A stretch of DNA of 64,000 nt, from assembly GCA_951813515.1 (NCBI GenBank), contig OX638346.1, forward strand, positions 3,713,617-3,777,616, in the 5' to 3' direction. A program made the translations under genes and the position numbers. Numbering within the stretch: position 1 is the stretch's first letter; every line of letters begins with the position of its first letter. The notes under the pieces are model-generated. The model had not been told where the DNA came from. It saw only the letters and a list, made by a program, of their open reading frames with translations, and ran no database searches. Positions 54,256 through 63,271 of this stretch are shown piece by piece. Origin of the DNA: an uncultured Pseudomonadales bacterium. GTDB taxonomy: Bacteria > Pseudomonadota > Gammaproteobacteria > Pseudomonadales > Azotimanducaceae.

Positions 54256-55674
54256 CTAGGCCGCCATCTCCCTCGGGTCGGCAAGGTAACCCGCCACGGC
54301 ACTGGCGGCGGCCGTCGCCGGGCTCACCAGATGCGTGCGCCCGCCGTGGCCCTGCCGACCCTCGAAGTTGCGGTTGGATGTCGAAGCGCAGCGTTCGCCC
54401 TGGTAGAGGCGGTCCGCGTTCATCGCCAGGCACATCGAACAGCCCGGCTCGCGCCACTCGAAACCGGCGTCGACAAACACCCGGTCGAGCCCCTCCTCCT
54501 CTGCCTGGCGCTTGACCAGGCCGGAGCCCGGCACCACCAGCGCCTGGGGCACACGGACCTTTCGGCCACGGGCGATGCCGGCCGCGATTCTGAGATCTTC
54601 TATGCGCGCGTTGGTGCAAGACCCGATGAAGACCTTGTCGAGGGCGATCTGCGTCATCGGCGTACCCGGTTCGAGTCCCATGTAATCGAGCGCGCGGGAC
54701 GCCACCTCGGCCTTGATCGGATCCTCCAACGCCGCCGGGTCCGGCACGCCCTCGTCGATGTTCACCACCAGTTCCGGCGATGTGCCCCAACTCACCTGCG
54801 GCGTCAATTTCCCGGCATCCATGCGCACCTCATGATCGAATCGGGCGTCCGCATCCGAATGCAGGGTCTTCCAATAGGTGACGGCGGCGCTCCAGTCGTC
54901 TCCGGACGGCGCCATGGGTCGGCCCGCCACATAGTCGAGCGTCGTGTCGTCTACCGCCACCAGCCCCGCACGGCCGCCCGCCTCGATCGACATGTTGCAC
55001 AGGGTCATCCTCCCCTCCATGGACAACGCCCGGACCGCGGAACCGGTGAATTCGATCACGTGCCCCGTCGCTCCCGCCGTGCCGATATGGCGGATCACCG
55101 CCAGGATCAAGTCCTTGGCGTGCACCCCGTCTCCCAGCTCGCCTTCGATCTCGATCCGCATGTTGCCGCTCTTGGCCTGTGCCAGGCACTGGGTCGCCAA
55201 TACGTGCTCCACTTCGGAAGTGCCGATACCCTGCGCCAGGGCGGCGAAAGCGCCGTGTGTAGAGGTATGCGAGTCGCCGCAAACGATGGTCATGCCCGGC
55301 AGCGTCGCGCCCTGCTCCGGGCCGATGACGTGGACGATGCCCTGGCGCACGTCGTTGATGCCGAACTCCTCGATGCCGAAGTCGCGGCAATTGGCATCGA
55401 GGGTCTCCACCTGGATGCGCGCAACTTCGTCGGCGATACCCTCGACCCCGGTCACCCGTTCGCTGCGCACGGTGGGCACATTGTGGTCCGGCGTCGCCAG
55501 ATTCGCTCCCGTGCGCCACGGCGCCCGGCCGGCCAGCCTTAGCCCCTCGAACGCCTGCGGCGAGGTGACCTCGTGCAGGAGGTGCCGGTCCACGTACATC
55601 AGGCCCATGCCGTCGGCGCGCTCGCCGACCCAGTGCGCGTCCCAAATCTTGTCGTAGAGCGTCTTGCCGCCCAT
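54256..55674 (-). CDS. leuC: Isopropylmalate isomerase large subunit
   Basis: A 472-residue aconitase-family enzyme converting 2- to 3-isopropylmalate with LeuD. The [4Fe-4S] cysteines are in IGSCTNARIEDL (about 348) and PGCSMCLAMN (about 408 and 411). GDSHTSTHGAFAALA (about 130) is the other signature. ATG 55674 begins MGGKTLYDKIWDAHWVG; open codons further upstream are not LeuC. The cluster-dependent enzyme fits with NfuA in the same genome. Confidence 0.97.
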   Translation of the reverse strand: MGGKTLYDKIWDAHWVGERADGMGLMYVDRHLLHEVTSPQAFEGLRLAGRAPWRTGANLATPDHNVPTVRSERVTGVEGIADEVARIQVETLDANCRDFGIEEFGINDVRQGIVHVIGPEQGATLPGMTIVCGDSHTSTHGAFAALAQGIGTSEVEHVLATQCLAQAKSGNMRIEIEGELGDGVHAKDLILAVIRHIGTAGATGHVIEFTGSAVRALSMEGRMTLCNMSIEAGGRAGLVAVDDTTLDYVAGRPMAPSGDDWSAAVTYWKTLHSDADARFDHEVRMDAGKLTPQVSWGTSPELVVNIDEGVPDPAALEDPIKAEVASRALDYMGLEPGTPMTQIALDKVFIGSCTNARIEDLRIAAGIARGRKVRVPQALVVPGSGLVKRQAEEEGLDRVFVDAGFEWREPGCSMCLAMNADRLYQGERCASTSNRNFEGRQGHGGRTHLVSPATAAASAVAGYLADPREMAA

Positions 55675-55983
55675 GCGTAAATGCCCGCCAATCGATTGAG
55701 CGAGCGGCGATTTTACGCCGGATTGATCGAATTTCGTATGTGTTGACACTATCCGCACACAACGACTTTCGCTCGTTCGGTCTGCAATGTGTCCCGCAGC
55801 CCATGTCGTAATTCGACGAGCGCCCAATGCCTCCACTCGGAAGCGCTGCACTTCCGAACTGCTTCAGAGTCCTTTGCAGAGTTCACGCTGCTTGCGCGGC
55901 ACGATCTCGAAATCGCTCGGTCGGCTCGCCCGCTCGCCACCGATGGGACGGTCTATCGGCATCAGCCGGCATGCTGCCGCCGG
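55675..55983. other. leuC upstream region, no gene recognised
   Basis: A 309-base interval between leuC and the hydrolase gene, both on the minus strand. It contains the short palindrome GTGT-TG-ACAC (about 55740-55749), 65-75 bp upstream of leuC and in the expected promoter area. I see no leucine-rich leader peptide or terminator that would indicate attenuation. No convincing coding region or RNA was found. Confidence 0.4.
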
Positions 55984-56943
55984 TCAATCGGTGCTTTCGA
56001 ACATCACGGCTTCCCAGAACCGCATCATGTCCGCCCGGAATTGTCGCGCCTGGTCACCCTCGCTGCCGATCCGCGCCCCTCGCCGTCCATAGCCCGCCTT
56101 CATCGCATAGACCATGACGTCGCGTTCGCTGAGATGGGGGTCCGCTTCCTGCGCCAGCGGATGCACCAGGGCACCGTCTTGGCGGATGTACACGGTGGGC
56201 GCTCCCGGCGCGACCGCCGCCTCTTCGATCAATTCCGGGGCCGTGTCGCGGTCGAAGCCGTGGTGCGCACCGCCGAAAATCCGGCAGTTTGCCGTGGCCC
56301 CGCAAAGTCGCATCGCGTGCATGTGCGCCTGTACCTGCTGCGGCAAGCACCACTCGTCCCGGTCCCCGATCACGGACCGCACGACCGTCGTCCCGACCCT
56401 CGGTTCCAGAAACTGTAACCCGGACCATGGATACGCGGCGTAGACGCCGCGCAAGGCTGCCGACTGGGGTTCCACGAGATGCGCCATGCAGGCCGCGGCC
56501 AGCACGGCTGAACCACCCCGGCTATGGCCTTGCGCACCGATGCGCGCGGGATCGATTTCGCTGCGCGCGGAGAGGACACGCGCCGTCGCGAGCACATCCC
56601 AGGCACTGGCCGCGAACGTGTACTGGGCCTGGTTCGCGACCGTCGACACCACCCCACGCAATCCAAATGGATCGACGACGCAGGCGGCGATTCCACGATC
56701 CGTAAGCAGCCGCGCCGCAGCCATGTGCGGCGGCGCGACCCCAAGGCTGCCCGGCACGACGACGACAACGGGACGCACACCCGACCCCGCCGGCACGAAG
56801 AGCCTGGCGCGAATCTCCGACTCCGGCATCGAACCGGGCGCCGATATGGCCTGAAAGAAGCCATTCGGGTTGGCCGTCGCAATGCGCAGAATCTCGCCGC
56901 CAATGCCATTGTCGAGTGCGGTCACATCATCGAAATACGCCAT
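55984..56943 (-). CDS. Dienelactone-hydrolase-like alpha/beta hydrolase
   Basis: A 319-residue cytoplasmic alpha/beta hydrolase. The nucleophile elbow is GHSRGGSAVLAAA (Ser about 143), the catalytic Asp candidate is in GDRDEW (about 198) and the His in GAHHGFDR (about 228). The early VVVVPGSLGVAPPHM would supply the oxyanion region. There is no signal peptide. The natural ester substrate is unknown. It is monocistronic, upstream of the leu operon but separated by 309 bp. Confidence 0.82.
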   Translation of the reverse strand: MAYFDDVTALDNGIGGEILRIATANPNGFFQAISAPGSMPESEIRARLFVPAGSGVRPVVVVVPGSLGVAPPHMAAARLLTDRGIAACVVDPFGLRGVVSTVANQAQYTFAASAWDVLATARVLSARSEIDPARIGAQGHSRGGSAVLAAACMAHLVEPQSAALRGVYAAYPWSGLQFLEPRVGTTVVRSVIGDRDEWCLPQQVQAHMHAMRLCGATANCRIFGGAHHGFDRDTAPELIEEAAVAPGAPTVYIRQDGALVHPLAQEADPHLSERDVMVYAMKAGYGRRGARIGSEGDQARQFRADMMRFWEAVMFESTD

Positions 56944-57062
56944 AACGCTACCTGGGCCTTGCCTTCAACATGTCGCCGGCCTCGCCACGGGACGCCGGGC
57001 GCGGATATTCTCTTTCCGCAAGGTGACGGGTCCGATCCAGTCACTCCGGCAGGGACAATACA

Positions 57063-57533
57063 ATGAAGCGCGCAATCCTGGGTTTTCGCCGCGACGAACA
57101 GGGGGACTGGGTGGCCAATCTCGACTGCGGCCATGGTCAGCACGTGCGCCATCGCCCGCCCTTCGTCAATCGACCGTGGGTACAACGGGAAGAAACCCGG
57201 AACGGGATGCTCGGCATCGAACTCGATTGCCCGCGCTGTGACCGGATGGAGTGGCCCGACGATCTCGTGGCCTACCGCCGAACCGGCGAGTTCGACGAAA
57301 GAACGCTGCCTTCAGGTTTCGCGAAGGACCATGCCACCAAGCGGGGCGTGTGGGCGCGAATCCACGTGGTGTCGAAAGCGCTGAAGTACCATGTGGGGGA
57401 GCCGATTCAACGCAGCTTTCTCGTCGAAGCGCCGGCGACCGCAGTCATCGTCCCTGCGGTTCCGCACCGGGTCGAAACCCTTGGGCCTGTCCGCTTCTTC
57501 GTGGAGTTCTGGCGCGCGCAGCGCATGCCATAG
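57063..57533 (+). CDS. DUF3565-DUF1971 fusion protein
   Basis: A 156-residue two-domain protein. Residues 1-60 match DUF3565 (GFRRDEQGDWVANLDCGHGQHVRHRPPF, then CPRC), a likely metal-binding domain with Cys/His. Residues 75-153 match DUF1971, a small cupin also found in tellurite-resistance-type proteins (FAKDHATKRGVWARIHVVSKALKY; VPAVPHRVETLGPVRFFVEF). Relatives often encode the two as separate or fused partners of unknown function. No Shine-Dalgarno was obvious in the AAT-rich leader, but the ATG fits both domains. Function should be left open. Confidence 0.75.
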   Translation: MKRAILGFRRDEQGDWVANLDCGHGQHVRHRPPFVNRPWVQREETRNGMLGIELDCPRCDRMEWPDDLVAYRRTGEFDERTLPSGFAKDHATKRGVWARIHVVSKALKYHVGEPIQRSFLVEAPATAVIVPAVPHRVETLGPVRFFVEFWRAQRMP

Positions 57534-57700
57534 CGATCTGCGTCTCGCGCGAGACGGTGTGCCACCAGGTCGGGGACCGGTAGCGTACCGGAGCCCTTCC
57601 GAGCCCGATCCCCGAAGCACGTCACGCATGGGCACCATCGGCATCACCATCTCCCCTTCGTTTGTCCGGCGCTTTGACATCATCCATATCGGAGTTTTTA

Positions 57701-57739
57701 TTGTCGTATATTCAATTTGTAAAACCGGATATGCGACAA
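57701..57739. repeat. Imperfect 13-bp inverted repeat in A/T-rich patch
   Basis: TTGTCGTATATTC (57701-57713) and GGATATGCGACAA (57727-57739) pair at 11 of 13 positions around a 13-base spacer. The patch is markedly richer in A and T than its surroundings. It could be an operator or an element boundary left with the gene remnant that follows. Confidence 0.5.
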
Positions 57740-57772
57740 CTTCTGGCTCGTTCCCGTTTGCTGGACGCAGTC

Positions 57773-57966
57773 TCGATTGCGCGGACGCACCGCGCACGAC
57801 GAAGGCCATGCACATTGCCATCAACGATCTCGGTCTCGAGCACCTGTGGATCGTCTGTCCGGGCAGTGTCCGCTATCCGATCACCGACAGAATCACCGCG
57901 ATGCCGCTGGTCGAAGTGAACGAGACCGCGTTGGGGTGGCGAATGGGTCCGCAGAGTGGGCCATGA
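57773..57966 (+). pseudogene. Remnant of an AAA/DUF4143-type ATPase C terminus
   Basis: A frame ending at 57966 reads CADAPRTTKAMHIAINDLGLEHLWIVCPG then SVRYPITDRITAMPLVE. This resembles the C-terminal end of accessory AAA ATPases with a DUF4143 region, which typically close with a pattern like (D/N)L-x-L-x-x-L-x-(V/I)-x-x-PG-x-x-x-Y-x-(L/I)-x-(D/E)-(R/K)-(I/V). No ATPase domain precedes it. The 240 bases before it and the 200 after it hold nothing else I recognise. It appears to be the tail of a deleted gene and marks this spot as an accessory insertion site. Confidence 0.5.
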
Positions 57967-58165
57967 CACTTCATGGAACAAGCCCCTCCCGGAGCGCCAG
58001 CGACGGGGGATGATTGTTGCATGATCGACGAGCGGGGCACTCACGTGAACCCGATCTGCGACGTTCGTATAGCCTATTCATCCAACGCGGCCAATGGCAC
58101 GGTGTCGACCTGGAGTAACCTGGTTGACCAATGGGGCCACCGCGCTTCTTGTGGATGGAAAAAAC

Positions 58166-59554
58166 GTGGAGATAACGCTTCCGGAACTTTCGCTTGTCGT
58201 GCTCGTCGGGGCCTCCGGAAGCGGCAAATCGACGTTTGCGCGCAAGCACTTCAAGCCGACCGAAATCCTGTCGTCGGATGCGTGCCGCGCGCTTGTCTCC
58301 GACAACGAGAACGACCAGTCGGTCACGACCGCTGCGTTTGAAGTCCTCCACTACATCGCCGGCAAGCGCCTGGCGCTTGGCAAGCTGGTTGTCGTGGACG
58401 CCACGAACGTCCAGCGGGACGCCAGGCGAAGCCTGCTGCGGCTCGCCCGCGAGTATCACGTGATTCCCATGGCGGTGGTGCTCGACCTCCCGGAGCGCCT
58501 CTGCCGCGACAGAAACGCCCACCGGAGCGATCGCAACTTCGGGTCGCACGTCGTCCGCAACCAGGTGCGCCAACTGCGCCGGTCCCTGCGCTCGCTGCGA
58601 CGCGAGGGATTCCGCCAGGTGCATGTGCTCAAGACGCCCGACGAAGTGGATTCGGCCACCTTCGTCCGCCAGCCCATGTGGACGGACAAGCGCATCGAAA
58701 CAGGTCCCTTCGACATCATCGGCGACATTCACGGCTGCTTCGAGGAGACGCGATCATTGCTCGCCAGGCTCGGCTACACGGTGTCGGAATCAACGCGGGA
58801 ATCCGGAATCCGCTACTCGGCGACCCCGCCCGACGGGCGACGGGCCGTGTTCGTCGGCGACCTGGTGGATCGCGGACCCGACAGCCCCGGCGTGCTTCGC
58901 CTGGTCATGGACATGGTCGAGGATGGGGTCGCGATCTGCGTGCCCGGCAACCACGAGGCCAAGCTGCTCAGGAAGCTGTCCGGCAGGAACGTCCAGTTGA
59001 CCCACGGGCTCGCCGAGACGATCGAGCAACTCGAAGGCGAGAGCGAAGCGTTCATTGACCGGGTGAAGTCCTTCATCGCCGGATTGATCAGCCACTATGT
59101 CTTCGATCGGGGACGGCTGGTCGTTGCCCACGCGGGCATGAAGGAAGCCTTCCAGGGACGGGGCTCGGGCGCCGTGCGCGCATTCGCCCTCTATGGTGAA
59201 ACGACGGGCGAAACCGACGAGTACGGACTTCCCGTGCGCTACGACTGGGCCTCGGAGTACCGGGGCGATGCCATGGTCGTCTACGGCCACACGCCGGTAG
59301 CGGAAGCCGAGTGGCTGAACAACACGATATGCATCGATACCGGCTGTGTCTTTGGCGGCAATCTCACGGCGCTGCGCTACCCGGAAAAGGAACTGGTCCA
59401 GGTGCCGGCCGTGCGTTGCCACTACGAACCGGTCAGGCCCCTTGCGGCGGAAGAACCATCGAGTCTCGCGGCGCAGCACGAGCACGACGACATGCTCGAT
59501 ATCCAGGATGTCCTGGGCAAGCGCGCATCGAGACCGAATGGGGCAGGACCGTGA
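58166..59554 (+). CDS. pnkp: Pnkp kinase-phosphatase part (split gene)
   Basis: A 462-residue protein containing the first two domains of bacterial polynucleotide kinase-phosphatase. The 5'-OH kinase (1 to about 170) has P-loop GASGSGKST (15-23; Lys21) and Asp38 in SSDACR. The binuclear metallophosphatase (about 180-460) has GDIHGC (Asp187, His189), GDLVDRGPDS, PGNHEAKL, AHAGM and YGHTPV. These heal broken RNA ends by phosphorylating 5'-OH and removing 2',3'-phosphates. The GTG start puts Lys21 and Asp187 at the numbers known for the Clostridium thermocellum enzyme. The usual protein is about 850-870 residues and continues into a ligase; here the frame ends with nine unrelated residues at TGA 59552, and the ligase follows in the -1 frame. 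Confidence 0.9.
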   Translation: MEITLPELSLVVLVGASGSGKSTFARKHFKPTEILSSDACRALVSDNENDQSVTTAAFEVLHYIAGKRLALGKLVVVDATNVQRDARRSLLRLAREYHVIPMAVVLDLPERLCRDRNAHRSDRNFGSHVVRNQVRQLRRSLRSLRREGFRQVHVLKTPDEVDSATFVRQPMWTDKRIETGPFDIIGDIHGCFEETRSLLARLGYTVSESTRESGIRYSATPPDGRRAVFVGDLVDRGPDSPGVLRLVMDMVEDGVAICVPGNHEAKLLRKLSGRNVQLTHGLAETIEQLEGESEAFIDRVKSFIAGLISHYVFDRGRLVVAHAGMKEAFQGRGSGAVRAFALYGETTGETDEYGLPVRYDWASEYRGDAMVVYGHTPVAEAEWLNNTICIDTGCVFGGNLTALRYPEKELVQVPAVRCHYEPVRPLAAEEPSSLAAQHEHDDMLDIQDVLGKRASRPNGAGP

Positions 59555-60729
59555 CCCTGACCGAGGACCGAACGCTCGCCGCGCTGGAGGTGATGAGCCG
59601 ATTCGCGGTGCATCCAAAGTGGATCAACTATCTGCCGCCGACGATGTCGCCGTGCGAAACGACCCGCAAGGCGAACCTGCTGGAACATCCGGAAGAGGCG
59701 CTGGATTACTACCGAAGGCAGGGAACGGACACGGTCGTCTGCGAAGAAAAACACATGGGATCCCGCGCCGTGATCCAGATCTGCCGGGACGCAGCGGCGG
59801 CCCGCGAACGGTTCGGCGTCGAGACCGGTGAGATCGGCGTCTGCTACACCAGGACGGGGCGTCGTTTCTTCAACGATACGACCCTTGAGGGAGAGCTCCT
59901 GGACCGGCTGGCCGCGGCGGTCTCCCGGGCAGGACTGTGGGACGAACTTCGGACGACCTGGCTCACGCTCGACTGCGAACTGATGCCGTGGTCGATGAAG
60001 GCCATGGACCTCGTTCGGACGCAGTACGCGGCGGTCGGCGCGGCGGCCAATGCCTCACTGTCGGCAAGCGTCGACGTGCTGGCCGGAGCGCAGGCGCGCG
60101 GTCTGCCGGTGGATGCGATGCTGGAGGAGCAGAAGCGGCGACTGGCCATGGTCTCCCGGTACGTCGCGGCGTATCGGGGCTACTGCTGGGACGTGGAATC
60201 GATGGACCAGTTGAGGCTGGCGCCTTTTCACCTCCTGGCAAGCGAGGGCGAGACGCACTTCGGCAAGCATCACCGCTGGCACATGGACACGCTGGCGGGT
60301 CTTGCCATGCCGGCGGACGAGGTGTTCGTTGCCACACCCTACAAGACGGCGAATCTCTGTGATCGGAGCGAATGCGACGACGTTGTGGCCTGGTGGGAGG
60401 AACTCACGGGTCGCGGCGGCGAGGGAATCGTGATCAAGCCGCTGGAATTCGTGTCCCGCGGTCGGCGCGGCTATGTCCAGCCGGCGCTCAAGTGTCGCGG
60501 ACCCGAGTACCTCCGGATCATCTATGGGCCGGAATACTCGCGGCAAGAGAATGTCGAACGATTGCGGTCGCGCGGGTTGAGCGCCAAGAGGCAAATGGCG
60601 CTGCGCGAGTTCTTCCTCGGACTTGAAGGCCTTCGGCGATTTGTGGACAAGCAACCCGTCCGCAGGGTGCACGAGTGCGCGCTGGGCGTCCTGGCCCTGG
60701 AATCCGAACTCGTCGACCCGAGGCTCTGA
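59551..60729 (+). CDS. Pnkp RNA ligase part (split gene)
   Basis: A 392-residue adenylyltransferase domain of Pnkp. GTG 59551 overlaps the TGA of the kinase-phosphatase frame (GTGA). The nucleotidyl-accepting Lys67 is in EKHMGSR, and TLDCELMPW, GEGIVIKPL and QPALKCRG are later ligase motifs. In the single-chain enzyme this domain seals RNA after healing and in vitro needs Hen1 for full ligation. Upstream of the GTG the same frame still reads R-IETEWGRT, like the linker of single-chain relatives, so the split looks like a recent one-base change near 59525, a repetitive GCGCGC stretch. The separate start permits coupled translation of two chains. Confidence 0.85.
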   Translation: MTLTEDRTLAALEVMSRFAVHPKWINYLPPTMSPCETTRKANLLEHPEEALDYYRRQGTDTVVCEEKHMGSRAVIQICRDAAAARERFGVETGEIGVCYTRTGRRFFNDTTLEGELLDRLAAAVSRAGLWDELRTTWLTLDCELMPWSMKAMDLVRTQYAAVGAAANASLSASVDVLAGAQARGLPVDAMLEEQKRRLAMVSRYVAAYRGYCWDVESMDQLRLAPFHLLASEGETHFGKHHRWHMDTLAGLAMPADEVFVATPYKTANLCDRSECDDVVAWWEELTGRGGEGIVIKPLEFVSRGRRGYVQPALKCRGPEYLRIIYGPEYSRQENVERLRSRGLSAKRQMALREFFLGLEGLRRFVDKQPVRRVHECALGVLALESELVDPRL

Positions 60730-60731
60730 CG

Positions 60732-62123
60732 ATGCTGTTGACGATCTCGACGACCCACAATCCGGCGACCGACCTGGGTTTTCTGCTGCACAAGCATCCC
60801 GACAGGCTGCAATCCTTCGACGTGTCGTTCGGCAAGGCGCACGTGTTCTACCCGGAAGCGACGGAGGAACGCTGCACGGCCGCGATGCAGCTTGAAATCG
60901 ATCCCATCGGACTGGTCCGAAACATCAGGGGCCCGGGCAGGCACCGATTGCTGGAAGACTACGTGAATGACCGCCCCTATGTAGCGTCCTCGTTCTTCAG
61001 CGTTGCCCTCAACAGGGTGTTTCGTTCCGCGTTCGCCGGCAGCAGCAGCGAAAGGCCGGAACTCGCCGCTTCGGAAATGCCCCTCGAAGCCGTCGTCCAC
61101 TGCCTGCCCTGCCGCGGCGGGGAGTCGGTGCTTCGGCGCCTGTTCGAACCGCTGGGCTACGAAGTCAGCGTTCAGTCGCACCCGCTGGATCCCCATTTCG
61201 ATGCCTGGGGAGACAGCCCGTATTTCACCCTGAAGATCGCGGGCTCGAAGCGCCTCTGCGACCTGCTGCGCCACCTGTACGTGCTGATCCCGGTGCTCGA
61301 CAGCAGGAAGCACTACTGGGTCGGCGACGAGGAAGTGGAAAAGCTGCTGCGCCACGGCGAGGACTGGCTGGAATCCCATCCGGAGAAGGAACTCATCGCC
61401 TCCCGCTACCTGAAGCACAGGCGCAGTCTTGCGCGCGCAGCCCTCGAGCGCCTGACCCAGGGCGAAGAAGCGCCGGTGTCGGAAGAAGAGCCAGGCAGGG
61501 AGCAGGGTCTCGAGGTGCCGCTTCGGTTGAACGATCATCGGACCGCCGCCATTGTCGCCGCGGTCAAGTCCATCGAAGCGGAGACGGTGGTCGATCTGGG
61601 GTGTGGCGAAGGAAAGCTGGTTCGCGAGCTTCTGCGCATGCGCAAGCTCAGGAAGATCGTCGGCATGGACGTCTCGAGCGTCGCGCTCGAGTTCGCCGAA
61701 CGGCGCCTTCGCCTGCAGGAGATGCCGGAAAACCAGCGAAGGCGGGTCCAGTTGCTGCACGGGTCGGTAACGTACCGGGACGTTCGGCTGGACGGCTTCG
61801 ACGTGGCTGTCGCCGCCGAGATCATCGAGCACATCGATCCCGACCGGCTCGGCGCCTTTGAACGGTGCGTGTTCGAGTTCGCAAAACCGGGCGCGGTCAT
61901 CGTCACCACACCCAATATCGAATACAACGCGACGTTCGAAAACATGGGTCCCGGTCAGTTGCGGCATCCGGACCACCGATTCGAATGGACGCGGGCGGAG
62001 TTTGCGGCGTGGTGCGCCGAGGTATGCCAGAAGTACGGCTACGGCGCGGAGCAAAGCGGTATCGGCGATGCGCACCCGGATTTCGGCACACCGACACAGA
62101 TGGCGATCTTCAAGCGGGCCTGA
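60732..62123 (+). CDS. hen1: RNA 3'-terminal 2'-O-methyltransferase Hen1
   Basis: A 463-residue bacterial Hen1. The N-terminal half (about 1-240; MLLTISTTHNPATDLGFLLHKHPDRLQSFDVSFG start, LPCRGGESVLRRLFEPLGY) is the ligase-activating region typical of bacterial members. The C-terminal methyltransferase (about 265-463) has DLGCGEGKLV and the Mn2+ site: Glu363, Glu366, His367 (EIIEHID) and His412/His415 (LRHPDHRFEWTR). It methylates the 2'-OH at the broken end before sealing, making the repaired junction resistant to the same ribotoxin. It follows the ligase frame by 2 bases; all three genes form one operon. Confidence 0.93.
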   Translation: MLLTISTTHNPATDLGFLLHKHPDRLQSFDVSFGKAHVFYPEATEERCTAAMQLEIDPIGLVRNIRGPGRHRLLEDYVNDRPYVASSFFSVALNRVFRSAFAGSSSERPELAASEMPLEAVVHCLPCRGGESVLRRLFEPLGYEVSVQSHPLDPHFDAWGDSPYFTLKIAGSKRLCDLLRHLYVLIPVLDSRKHYWVGDEEVEKLLRHGEDWLESHPEKELIASRYLKHRRSLARAALERLTQGEEAPVSEEEPGREQGLEVPLRLNDHRTAAIVAAVKSIEAETVVDLGCGEGKLVRELLRMRKLRKIVGMDVSSVALEFAERRLRLQEMPENQRRRVQLLHGSVTYRDVRLDGFDVAVAAEIIEHIDPDRLGAFERCVFEFAKPGAVIVTTPNIEYNATFENMGPGQLRHPDHRFEWTRAEFAAWCAEVCQKYGYGAEQSGIGDAHPDFGTPTQMAIFKRA

Positions 62124-62163
62124 TCGCCTCCAGCTACTTCAATCCGGATTCAGTCCGGAGTCC

Positions 62164-63237
62164 CTATTCCCGACTGACCGAAGCGTTCTGGGCGCGGTCC
62201 CGCAGCAGGTGGTCCATGAGAACCAACGCCACCATCGCTTCGGCGATCGGGGTCGCGCGCAGACCCACGCACGGGTCGTGGCGCCCGGTCGTCACCACCT
62301 CCACTTCGTTACCCGACGTATCGACGCTCCGGCCGGGGATAGCAAGGCTCGATGTCGGCTTGAGGGCGATGCTGACCACGATGTCCTGACCGGACGAGAT
62401 GCCGCCAAGCACGCCGCCGGCATCGTTCTTGAGGAAACCGGTGCCACGGATCTCGTCGCGATGTTCGCTGCCGCGCTGACGCACGACATCGAACCCGGCG
62501 CCGAACTCGACACCCTTGACCGCGTTGATCCCCATCAATGCGCCCGCGAGCTCGGCGTCGAGCTTGCCGAATACAGGTTCCCCAAGGCCGACCGGAGGGT
62601 TCGATGCGACCACGTTGATCCGCGCCCCGATGGAGTCCCCCGCGGCGCGCAACTCGTCTATCAAGGCAGCGATGTCGTCGACGATATCCGGGTCCGGACA
62701 GAAGAACGGATTCCCGGCGATGGCGTCCCAGTCGAGCCTGCGCGGCGCGATGTCGCCGATGCCGGCCAGGTATCCCCGAACCGACACGCCATGTTCCTCG
62801 GAAAGGTACTTGCGCGCTATGGCGCCGGCGGCGACCCGCATCGTGGTTTCCCGGGCGGAAGCGCGTCCGCCGCCCCGGTAGTCGCGGATGCCGTATTTCT
62901 TGAGGTAGGTGTAATCCGCATGCGCCGGTCGAAGCTGGTCCTTGATGGCGCTGTAGTCGCGCGAGCGCTGATCCACGTTCTCTATGACCAGCCCGATCGG
63001 CGTCCCCGTGGTCACGCCCTCGAACACGCCGGACAGTATCTTGACCTGGTCGGGCTCCTGTCGCTGCGTGGTGTATTTCGATTGTCCCGGGCGGCGGCGA
63101 TCCAGGTCGACCTGCAGGTCGGCCTCGGACAGCGCGAGGCCCGGCGGACAGCCGTCCACGACGGCGCCCATGGCGATGCCATGGCTCTCGCCGAAGGTCG
63201 TCAGCGTAAATGCCTGTCCGAAGGTGTTGCCGGGCAT
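62164..63237 (-). CDS. aroC: Chorismate synthase
   Basis: A 357-residue FMN-dependent enzyme converting EPSP to chorismate, the last common aromatic step. TFGESHGIAMGAVVDGCPPG at the N terminus, RPAHADYTYLKKYG, DYRGGGRASARETTMRVAAGAIAR and the C-terminal DPCVGLRATPIAEAMVALVLMDH are signatures. It ends 40 bp from hen1 in convergent orientation and lies 34 bp downstream of prmB, the usual gammaproteobacterial order. Confidence 0.98.
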   Translation of the reverse strand: MPGNTFGQAFTLTTFGESHGIAMGAVVDGCPPGLALSEADLQVDLDRRRPGQSKYTTQRQEPDQVKILSGVFEGVTTGTPIGLVIENVDQRSRDYSAIKDQLRPAHADYTYLKKYGIRDYRGGGRASARETTMRVAAGAIARKYLSEEHGVSVRGYLAGIGDIAPRRLDWDAIAGNPFFCPDPDIVDDIAALIDELRAAGDSIGARINVVASNPPVGLGEPVFGKLDAELAGALMGINAVKGVEFGAGFDVVRQRGSEHRDEIRGTGFLKNDAGGVLGGISSGQDIVVSIALKPTSSLAIPGRSVDTSGNEVEVVTTGRHDPCVGLRATPIAEAMVALVLMDHLLRDRAQNASVSRE

Positions 63238-63271
63238 GGGGGTCGACGCTATCCGGGGATTCCCGCAAGTA

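Noticed and set aside
55675..55983. Leucine attenuator ahead of leuC
   Set aside because: No leader frame with clustered Leu codons and no terminator hairpin with a T tract could be found.
59515..59555. Programmed -1 frameshifting signal joining the two Pnkp frames
   Set aside because: I found no X-XXY-YYZ slippery heptamer; the site is a GCGCGC stretch. A coupled GTGA restart or a one-base indel is more likely, so I do not call a programmed site.
60522..62075. A 517-codon minus-strand frame opposite hen1
   Set aside because: Hen1 motifs, including the metal site, are intact on the + strand; the other strand is a shadow.
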